From positions 1 to 41,534 of the forward strand of contig JAGXAL010000004.1 in the NCBI GenBank assembly GCA_018971605.1: a DNA stretch of 41,534 nucleotides. Direction: 5' to 3'. A program made the translations under genes and the position numbers. The notes beneath the pieces are model-generated. The model made no database searches. It was not told where the DNA came from and saw nothing but the letters and a program-made list of their open reading frames with translations. Shown in pieces: positions 36,052-41,534 of the stretch; within the stretch, counting starts at the first letter, position 1, and every line of letters starts with the position of its first letter. Origin of the DNA: Natronospirales bacterium (GTDB lineage: Bacteria > Pseudomonadota > Gammaproteobacteria > Natronospirales > REEB76).

Positions 36052-36840
36052 ATGACCACCCGTGCTGTGCGTGTGCCTGCCGTTGCCGGCTTGTTCTATC
36101 CCGGTGAAGCCCCTGCCCTGCGCGCCCAGCTGGTACAACTGCTCGCGGACAACCCGGCTGCGGGCGCAGCGCCCAAGGCGCTGATTGCGCCGCATGCCGG
36201 CTATGTTTATTCAGGCCCGATTGCAGCGCGCGCCTACAACCGCGCGGCGCTGCACGCCGACACTGTGCAGCGCGTGGTCTTGCTCGGGCCTGCGCATCGC
36301 GTGGCGCTGCGGGGGCTGGCGCTGCCTGGCGTGGACGCCTTCGGCACGCCCTTGGGCAATGTACCGCTGGATCGGGACGCCCTGGCGAGCATCGAGGATC
36401 TGCCGCAGGTGACGCGCTCCGACGCGGCGCACGCGTTGGAGCACAGCCTGGAAGTGCATCTGCCGTTTTTGCAAATCTTGCTGGCCCGCTTCACTCTCGT
36501 ACCCTTGGTTGTCGGCTCGGCGACAACGGACGAGGTTGCCGAGGTCGTGAGCAAGCTCTGGGGCGGCGACGAAACGCTCGTCGTCATCAGCAGCGATCTC
36601 AGTCACTACCATGCGTACGATAGCGCCCGCGATCTGGACGAAGATACTGCGCAACGCATCGAGGCCTGCGCAGTCCCGATTCCGGACGCGCAGGCTTGCG
36701 GAGCCTACCCCATCAACGGACTGCTGAGCGTGGCGCGCCAGCGTCAGTTGCGCGTGGAGCGTCTGGATCTGCGCAACTCCGGCGACACCGCCGGGGACAA
36801 GCGCCGCGTGGTGGGTTACGGTGCCTGGGCCTTTGTATGA
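36052..36840 (+). CDS. amrB: AmmeMemoRadiSam system protein B (MEMO1 family)
   Basis: The 262-residue MEMO-family protein is related to class III extradiol dioxygenases. It shows the early ALIAPHAGYVYSGPIAARAY, LLGPAHRVALRGLALPG and VVISSDLSHYHAYDSARDLD, which supply the His and Asp residues that could bind a metal in relatives. It ends YGAWAFV. ATG at 36052 is the start. It is divergent from amrS and overlaps amrA by an ATGA junction. Confidence 0.93.
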   Translation: MTTRAVRVPAVAGLFYPGEAPALRAQLVQLLADNPAAGAAPKALIAPHAGYVYSGPIAARAYNRAALHADTVQRVVLLGPAHRVALRGLALPGVDAFGTPLGNVPLDRDALASIEDLPQVTRSDAAHALEHSLEVHLPFLQILLARFTLVPLVVGSATTDEVAEVVSKLWGGDETLVVISSDLSHYHAYDSARDLDEDTAQRIEACAVPIPDAQACGAYPINGLLSVARQRQLRVERLDLRNSGDTAGDKRRVVGYGAWAFV

Positions 36841-37406
36841 GTCTTAGCGCAGTGACGCGCGCTACCCTGCTGGCTGCAGCGCGGTACAGCATCCACCAGG
36901 CACTGGACAAGGGGCAGGCATGCTTCAGCCATGCCAATCCCGATCCAGCTTTGCGCGCGACATGCGCCACGTTCGTAACCTTAAAACGCCACGCGGTGCT
37001 GCGCGGCTGCATCGGCAACCTCGAAGCCAACCAGTCCTTGCTGGATGACGTCATGCACAATGCCCGGCTGGCCGCCTTTCAAGACCCGCGTTTCCCGCCG
37101 CTGGTGGCGGCAGAGTTACAGGATTTGTATGTGGAAATCTCGGTGCTCTCCAGCAGCGAAGCGCTCGCCGCGCGCAGCCGCGAGGAACTGCTGCGCAGCC
37201 TGCGGCCGGGAGAGGACGGCGTGATTGTCCAGGAAGGCACGCGTCGCGCCACCTTCCTGCCTGCCGTCTGGACCCGCTTGCCCGACAAAGCGCAGTTCTA
37301 CGACGAGCTGCTGCGCAAAGCCGGTCTGAGGTCAACACATTGGTCGGCGGACTTGCAATTCTTCCGCTACCATACCGAAACTTTCGGCGACCGGGAGCCA
37401 ACATGA
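36837..37406 (+). CDS. amrA: AmmeMemoRadiSam system protein A (AMMECR1 family)
   Basis: The 189-residue AMMECR1-domain protein contains the signature VLRGCIGNLEANQSLLDDV, the AARFQDPRFPPL-like segment (LAAFQDPRFPPLVAAEL) and a final WSADLQFFRYHTETF. The function of the family is unknown. I chose ATG at 36837, which overlaps the amrB stop (ATGA). An in-frame extension back into amrB is not conserved. The stop in turn overlaps the ATG of the small lipoprotein gene. Confidence 0.93.
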   Translation: MSLSAVTRATLLAAARYSIHQALDKGQACFSHANPDPALRATCATFVTLKRHAVLRGCIGNLEANQSLLDDVMHNARLAAFQDPRFPPLVAAELQDLYVEISVLSSSEALAARSREELLRSLRPGEDGVIVQEGTRRATFLPAVWTRLPDKAQFYDELLRKAGLRSTHWSADLQFFRYHTETFGDREPT

Positions 37407-37672
37407 AATCGCTGGTCTGCGCCATCCTGATGACTGCCCTGACGCTGGTCCTCGGCGCCTGCGACGCCGGTCATTCCGTCGGTAACACCGCCGGCAGCCA
37501 GGCGCCGCCACCGGTGAGTCACACGGTATTTGCGCCCTATGTGAACGACGTCAACAAGGCCAAACAGTTACAAGACACCGTGAATGCGCAGAAACAAGCA
37601 CTGGATCGCGCCATTCAAGCGCAGACTGGAGCCACCCGCACACCCGCCCCTTCCGCGCAGTCTCCGCGCTGA
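37403..37672 (+). CDS. Small lipoprotein, fused by overlap to amrBA
   Basis: An 89-residue predicted lipoprotein that I do not recognise. The signal peptide MKSLVCAILMTALTLVLGAC ends in lipobox LGAC (Cys 20). The mature part is short, with KAKQLQDTVNAQKQALDRAI forming a helical, possibly coiled segment, and a Pro/Thr/Ser-rich tail. Its ATG at 37403 overlaps the amrA stop (ATGA), so it is probably translated in series with amrB and amrA. It does not belong to the known AmmeMemoRadiSam set. Confidence 0.8.
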   Translation: MKSLVCAILMTALTLVLGACDAGHSVGNTAGSQAPPPVSHTVFAPYVNDVNKAKQLQDTVNAQKQALDRAIQAQTGATRTPAPSAQSPR

Positions 37673-37673
37673 T

Positions 37674-38192
37674 TCAGCTGCCAGCGTCGCGCAGCCGCAG
37701 GCTGAAATGCAGGTCGCAGGCATCCGCCTTGCCGGCGGACGCCTGCAGTTGACGCGCAAACCCGTAACGTTCGTAAAGTTGCACCGCTTCTTTCAGCACC
37801 GGCGCAGTGAACAGTTCGATGGTTTCAAAGCCATGGGTCCGTGCCCAGGCCAGCACCCGTTCGAGGAGCACGCGGCCAAGTCCGCGGTGCCGCACCTTGT
37901 ACGCCAGGTACAGGCGCCGCAGTTCGCACAGCGTTTGGCTGCGGCCGTAGGCCCCGCTACAGCCCACGAGCACGCCGCTGCTGTCTTCCAGCACCTCGAA
38001 CATGCCCTGGCGGCTGCCGTACCAGCCGGCGACATCAGCCAGGTCGTCGTCCAGTGCCGCGCCGGGTGCCGGCAAGCCGTAACTTTGCAAAATGCCGCCG
38101 ACCAAACTGCGCAAAGCATCCGCGTCCGCGCGGATTCCCGGCCGCAGCGTCAGGCGCAGCTCGGCCAGCAAATTCTCGTGGTTGGAGGCCAA
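37674..38192 (-). CDS. GNAT family N-acetyltransferase
   Basis: The 172-residue protein has the GNAT pattern. The acetyl-CoA pyrophosphate-binding motif is near YKVRHRGLGRVLLERVLAWA, beta strand 4 with ELRRLYL precedes it, and the strand-6/helix-4 segment KEAVQLYERYGFAR follows. The acceptor is unknown. The start is TTG at 38192, the only option that keeps LRLTLRPGIR as a full first strand; other starts downstream would be shorter. It ends one base after the lipoprotein stop on the opposite strand. Confidence 0.8.
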   Translation of the reverse strand: MASNHENLLAELRLTLRPGIRADADALRSLVGGILQSYGLPAPGAALDDDLADVAGWYGSRQGMFEVLEDSSGVLVGCSGAYGRSQTLCELRRLYLAYKVRHRGLGRVLLERVLAWARTHGFETIELFTAPVLKEAVQLYERYGFARQLQASAGKADACDLHFSLRLRDAGS

Positions 38193-38203
38193 GGACGCGA
38201 GGC

Positions 38204-38884
38204 CTATTTGATCCTGCGCACGAACACGGTTTCACCGTGCCCCGGCAGGGTCAGGAGGTAACCGAAGCCGAGCTTCTTGATAACCACCTGCGGATGATCG
38301 AGCCTCACATTGGTGAAATATCCGGTGCCCGCTTGTTGCCACTGCTGCCCGTTTTCCAGCGTGAACACCGTATTGCCGCTCCAACCGGTAAATACGCCGG
38401 CCAGGCGTGTTTCGATGCGTTCTGGCGTCGCCGAATTTTCCTTGCGGGGCATGGTATCCGCACCGAAACTGGCGGCCACGGGCGCCTTGGCTTGCGACAC
38501 CGGCGGCGACATGGCCGCGGAAAGCGGTGCTGCCGACACTCTGTGCGTGCCAAGATACTGATCCAGCCAGTCATTGAATGCCGCAAGCTGCGCGGGTGAC
38601 AGTTTGTCGAGACCGGTCCGGTCGAACTCGCCGACGGTAATGACATTGCGCACGTCCACCGGCGTAGACGAGGCTGCCGGCTGCGAGGCCAGGTAATGAC
38701 CCAGCCAGAGATTCAAGGCCTCGAGCTGCGGCGGCGAGAGCGTATCCAGGCCGCTCGCATGAAACTGCGAGACCGTAATCAGATTGCGCACGTCCACGCT
38801 CTGCGATGCAGCGGGTGCCGCCAGCACCGTTGCGCAACACCAGAAGCCAAGCAACGCTGCGATGCCCGCTGTCAATCTGTGCAT
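38204..38884 (-). CDS. Secreted protein with two LSPxQLxAxNxWL repeats
   Basis: This 226-residue protein is of unknown function. A signal peptide (cleavage near AAPAA) is followed by two 40-residue repeats, each with the core VDVRN(L/V)ITVxxFxxxGLDxLSPxQLxAxNxWLxxYL (about residues 30-68 and 75-113), then a linker and a C-terminal beta domain (about 150-226) with WSGNTVFTLENGQQWQQ. Similar proteins with one repeat and this C-terminus are common in Xanthomonas-type bacteria. ATG at 38884 is chosen; an in-frame TTG-type start upstream is less likely. It ends 11 nt from the GNAT gene start. Confidence 0.75.
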   Translation of the reverse strand: MHRLTAGIAALLGFWCCATVLAAPAASQSVDVRNLITVSQFHASGLDTLSPPQLEALNLWLGHYLASQPAASSTPVDVRNVITVGEFDRTGLDKLSPAQLAAFNDWLDQYLGTHRVSAAPLSAAMSPPVSQAKAPVAASFGADTMPRKENSATPERIETRLAGVFTGWSGNTVFTLENGQQWQQAGTGYFTNVRLDHPQVVIKKLGFGYLLTLPGHGETVFVRRIK

Positions 38885-38891
38885 GCCTGCC

Positions 38892-39839
38892 TCACCACGG
38901 TAAATGATCCAGATCCACGTTGCCGCCACTGAGGATAACACCGACCCGGCGACCCTTCACCTCGACCAGCCTTTCGCGCAGCGCCGCCAGCACCACGGCC
39001 GCCGACGGCTCAATGATGATTTTCAAGCGCTCCCAGACAAAGCGCATGGCGGCCACGATGGCGGGCTCCGCGACGCGCACGATTTCGTCCACCTGCGTGC
39101 GCAGCACCTCGAAAGTCAGCGGCCCGATGGTGGCGCGCAAGCCGTCGGCCACGGTATCGGGATGCGCCACCGGCTCGATGTGCCCCGCGCGCAATGAACG
39201 CCAGGCATCGTCGGCGCCGAGCGGCTCGACGCCGAGGATTTTGCATCCGGGACGCAGCGCGCGCGTAGCGACCGCCGTGCCGGACAGCAGCCCGCCGCCA
39301 CCCACCGGTGCCAGTACCCACTCCAGTCCCGGAACTTCCTCGTGCAATTCCAGCGCTGCGGTTCCCTGCCCGGCCATGACCAGCGGGTCGTTGTACGGAT
39401 GCACGATGGTCGCACCGCTTTGTGCCACGTAATTTTGCAGCGCAGTTTCTCGACCGCGCATGCTCGACTCGCAATAAATGATCTTGGCACCGTATTCCGC
39501 AACCGCACGTTTTTTGAAGGCGCTGGAGTTCTCCGGCATCACGACGCACGCCGGTATCCCGCGGCGGCGTGCCGCCAGCGCCAAGGCCGCGCCGTGGTTG
39601 CCGGACGAATGCGTGGCTACGCCGCGGGCCGCCGCCGCTGTTGATAGCGACAACACGGCATTGGCAGCGCCGCGGATCTTGAAGGCGCCCATTTCCTGAA
39701 AGTTCTCGCATTTGCAGAAAACTTCAGCGCCCAGCTCCGCTTCCAGCGGCGTACACCGCATGACCGGCGTGTGGCTGATCTGCGCAGCGATGCGCGCCGC
39801 GGCCGCACAGATATCGGCGAATGTCAGAATGTCCGGCAT
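38892..39839 (-). CDS. PLP-dependent serine/threonine ammonia-lyase or racemase
   Basis: The 315-residue fold-type II PLP enzyme has the Schiff-base Lys 54 in AFKIRGAANAVL, the PLP phosphate-binding VGGGGLLSG, and SSGNHGAALALAARRRG. No C-terminal ACT domain is present, so it is a catabolic type: threonine ammonia-lyase, serine racemase or hydroxyaspartate ammonia-lyase. Sequence alone does not decide which. The usual SFKIRGA reads AFKIRGA. It starts seven bases before the orn stop, on the same strand. Confidence 0.88.
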   Translation of the reverse strand: MPDILTFADICAAAARIAAQISHTPVMRCTPLEAELGAEVFCKCENFQEMGAFKIRGAANAVLSLSTAAAARGVATHSSGNHGAALALAARRRGIPACVVMPENSSAFKKRAVAEYGAKIIYCESSMRGRETALQNYVAQSGATIVHPYNDPLVMAGQGTAALELHEEVPGLEWVLAPVGGGGLLSGTAVATRALRPGCKILGVEPLGADDAWRSLRAGHIEPVAHPDTVADGLRATIGPLTFEVLRTQVDEIVRVAEPAIVAAMRFVWERLKIIIEPSAAVVLAALRERLVEVKGRRVGVILSGGNVDLDHLPW

Positions 39840-39846
39840 GCGGAGT

Positions 39847-40413
39847 TTACAGTGCCTGAAATTCCGGTCGCAGCAGACGTTCGCGGTAATGCTTGAGCTC
39901 CGTTACCGAATCCCGGATGTCCTGCAGCGCCAAATGCGTGGATTCCTTGGTGAAACCCTCGGCGACGCCCGGAGCCCAGCGTCTGGCGAGCTCCTTGAGC
40001 GTGCTTACGTCGAGGTTGCGATAATGAAAAAACTTTTCCAGCTCCGGCATGTAGCGGGCCAAGAAACGCCGGTCCTGACAGATGCTGTTGCCGCACATGG
40101 GCGAGGTGTTCGGCGGCAAATAGCGGCGCACAAACGCAAGCGTCGCCTGCTCGGCTTCGCGTTCGCTCACCTGGCTGGCACGCACCCGCGCGGTGAGTCC
40201 CGACTGCCCGTGCTGGTGTGTGCACCATTCGCCCATGGCGTCCAGCACCGTGTCGCTCTGGTGCACGGCGATCACCGGACCCTCCGCCAGCAGGTTCAAC
40301 TGCTTGTCGGTCACCAGCGTGGCCACTTCCAGGATCCGGTCCTGTTGCGGATCGAGGCCGGTCATTTCCAGATCCAGCCAGATCAGGTTTTCGACATTCA
40401 ACGACATGGGCAT
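39847..40413 (-). CDS. orn: Oligoribonuclease
   Basis: Orn degrades 2-5 nt RNA and pGpG, so it also takes part in cyclic-di-GMP turnover. The 188-residue DEDDh exonuclease shows D14 and E16 in [36 protein letters not shown] and the final H/D motif [19 protein letters not shown]. The length matches the family (181 in E. coli). ATG at 40413; the Met two codons on is an alternative. It is divergent from the M48 protease gene across 98 nt. Confidence 0.97.
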   Translation of the reverse strand: MPMSLNVENLIWLDLEMTGLDPQQDRILEVATLVTDKQLNLLAEGPVIAVHQSDTVLDAMGEWCTHQHGQSGLTARVRASQVSEREAEQATLAFVRRYLPPNTSPMCGNSICQDRRFLARYMPELEKFFHYRNLDVSTLKELARRWAPGVAEGFTKESTHLALQDIRDSVTELKHYRERLLRPEFQAL

Positions 40414-40455
40414 CCTTCAAGCGGCAAGCGTGCTCAGTCTAAACCCCGGGCGCGA

Positions 40456-40484
40456 TTCTGCCCATCCGCCGCATCGTGTACAAT
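40456..40484 (+). promoter_or_regulatory. Possible promoter of the M48 protease gene
   Basis: TACAAT (40479-40484, five of six matches to the -10 consensus) lies 27 nt before the ATG at 40512. A weak -35 (TTCTGC) is 17 nt upstream. Confidence 0.35.
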
Positions 40485-40511
40485 GCGCCGGTCGCAACTT
40501 TCCACCGCTGC

Positions 40512-41534
40512 ATGAATGCTTTGACCGTGATTTTTGTTGCGGCCCTGGCCCTGTGGGCCGCAATCCGCGCCTGGCTCGTGGGCCGTCAAATTCAGCATGT
40601 GCGCCGCCACCGGGAAGCGGTGCCGGACGTCTTCCAGGCCAGTGTCCGCCCGGATGAGCACCGCAAAGCAGCGGACTACACGGCCGCCAAATGCCGCTTC
40701 AGCTTGTTCGGGATTGCGCTGGAACCGATCCTGGCAGTGTTGTGGACCCTGGGTGGCGGGCTGGCGTTGCTGGACTCGGCTTGGCGAGGTGTGCAGCTGG
40801 GCGCACTCACCACCGGCGTTGCGGTCATCGCCAGTTACGCGCTGATCAACGTGCTGATCGAGTTGCCGCTTGGCGCCTATGCCACTTTCGGCATCGAGGC
40901 ACGCTTCGGCTTCAACCGCACCACGCTCAAGACCTACGTGCTCGATCACTTCAAGATGCTGCTGCTCGCGGTAATTCTAGGCTTGCCGCTGCTCTACGCC
41001 GTGCTGTTCCTGATGCAGCGCGCCGGCGGTTGGTGGTGGCTGTATGCGTGGGTCCTATGGCTGGCATTCAGCTTGCTGCTCACCTGGGCATGGCCGGTGC
41101 TGATTGCACCGCTGTTCAACAAGTTCGTGCCGCTCGCGGATGCTGACCTGAAGCAACGCATCGAATCTTTGCTGGTGCGTTGCGGCTTCGCGAGCCGCGG
41201 CGTATTCGTGATGGACGGCTCGGCGCGTTCCGCGCATGGCAACGCCTACTTCACCGGTTTCGGCCGCCACAAACGCATCGTGTTCTTCGATACGCTCATG
41301 GACAAGCTCGGGCCCGAAGAAATCGAGGCGGTCCTGGCCCACGAGCTCGGACATTTCCGTCTGCATCACGTCATCCAGCGGCTGCTGGTGAGCGGCTTGC
41401 TGAGCCTCGCGGGATTGGCGGTGCTCGGCGAACTCGCGCTGCAGCCGTGGTTTTACCGTGGTATGGGGGTTACCCAGGCTTCGGCCTACATGGCCTTGCT
41501 GCTGTTCGTGTTGCTGGCGCCGCCGTTCTTGTCG
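40512..41534 (+). CDS. Ste24-type M48 metalloprotease, cut by the window end
   Basis: The first 341 codons of an integral-membrane zinc protease of the M48 family (CAAX prenyl protease Ste24/HtpX relatives). The reading frame is open from ATG 40512 to the last base. Visible parts are an N-terminal helix (NALTVIFVAALALWAAI), further helices at about 66-110 and 150-195, a GNAYFTGFGRHKRIVFFDTL segment and the zinc site HELGHF with H277, E278 and H281. The third zinc ligand lies beyond the edge. The length already fits the family (about 410 residues expected). Divergent from orn. Confidence 0.9.
   Translation, partial: MNALTVIFVAALALWAAIRAWLVGRQIQHVRRHREAVPDVFQASVRPDEHRKAADYTAAKCRFSLFGIALEPILAVLWTLGGGLALLDSAWRGVQLGALTTGVAVIASYALINVLIELPLGAYATFGIEARFGFNRTTLKTYVLDHFKMLLLAVILGLPLLYAVLFLMQRAGGWWWLYAWVLWLAFSLLLTWAWPVLIAPLFNKFVPLADADLKQRIESLLVRCGFASRGVFVMDGSARSAHGNAYFTGFGRHKRIVFFDTLMDKLGPEEIEAVLAHELGHFRLHHVIQRLLVSGLLSLAGLAVLGELALQPWFYRGMGVTQASAYMALLLFVLLAPPFLS

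Overview
The window is a GC-rich, densely coded chromosomal segment of a gammaproteobacterium. The evidence is gene order. The block hrcA-grpE-dnaK-(TMEM175-like)-dnaJ-dapB-carA-carB-greA-rlmE-ftsH on the minus strand, with nadK-recN, fur, bamE, rnfH, ratA, smpB and ssrA beyond it, combines arrangements known from Pseudomonas, Xanthomonas-type bacteria and E. coli. The tmRNA tag (ANDANYALAA) and the ppsR/ppsA and orn genes fit the same class. hrcA is uncommon in Gammaproteobacteria and suggests a lineage near Xanthomonadales or Nevskiales, or an uncultured relative. Genus cannot be told from the sequence. I see no phage, insertion sequence, CRISPR array, tRNA or rRNA.

Layout. Positions 1-14066 (all minus) form a housekeeping super-cluster: heat-shock repressor and chaperones, lysine/DAP synthesis, carbamoyl phosphate synthesis, a transcript cleavage factor, a 23S rRNA methyltransferase and the membrane protease FtsH. 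Many junctions are 4-nt ATGA overlaps. A strong terminator hairpin after dnaK separates hrcA-grpE-dnaK from a TMEM175-like channel gene that is translationally coupled to dnaJ. Positions 14212-16788 (plus) hold nadK-recN, followed by convergent fur. Positions 17302-19379 hold bamE, the rnfH/ratA pair, smpB and the complete tmRNA gene with its terminator. Positions 19422-23246 (minus) hold an MFS transporter, a tonB-exbD-exbB energy-transduction set and a small membrane protein, with one 375-nt non-coding gap.

Positions 23429-29439 contain the tail-specific protease prc and four convergent minus-strand genes: an uncharacterised lipoprotein, a coiled-coil protein, a YqiB/DUF1249 protein and ppsR. 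Positions 29535-34176 (plus) form a likely ppsA / 2OG-Fe(II) oxygenase / aldehyde dehydrogenase operon. PpsR, divergent from ppsA, is the kinase/pyrophosphorylase that controls PEP synthase. Positions 34177-37672 are the most intriguing part. They hold an AmmeMemoRadiSam system (radical SAM AmrS, divergent from MEMO-like AmrB and AMMECR1-like AmrA), an overlapping small lipoprotein gene, and a DUF2441-like protein downstream of amrS. Positions 37674-41534 hold a GNAT acetyltransferase, a secreted protein with a tandem repeat, a PLP ammonia-lyase/racemase, oligoribonuclease and a Ste24-type M48 protease cut by the window end.

Start codons needed attention. ftsH (TTG), carA (TTG behind a strong Shine-Dalgarno), fur, tonB and exbB (GTG) use alternative starts. 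rlmE appears to need a rare ACG start. smpB has a perfect TATAAT six bases before its ATG and may be leaderless.
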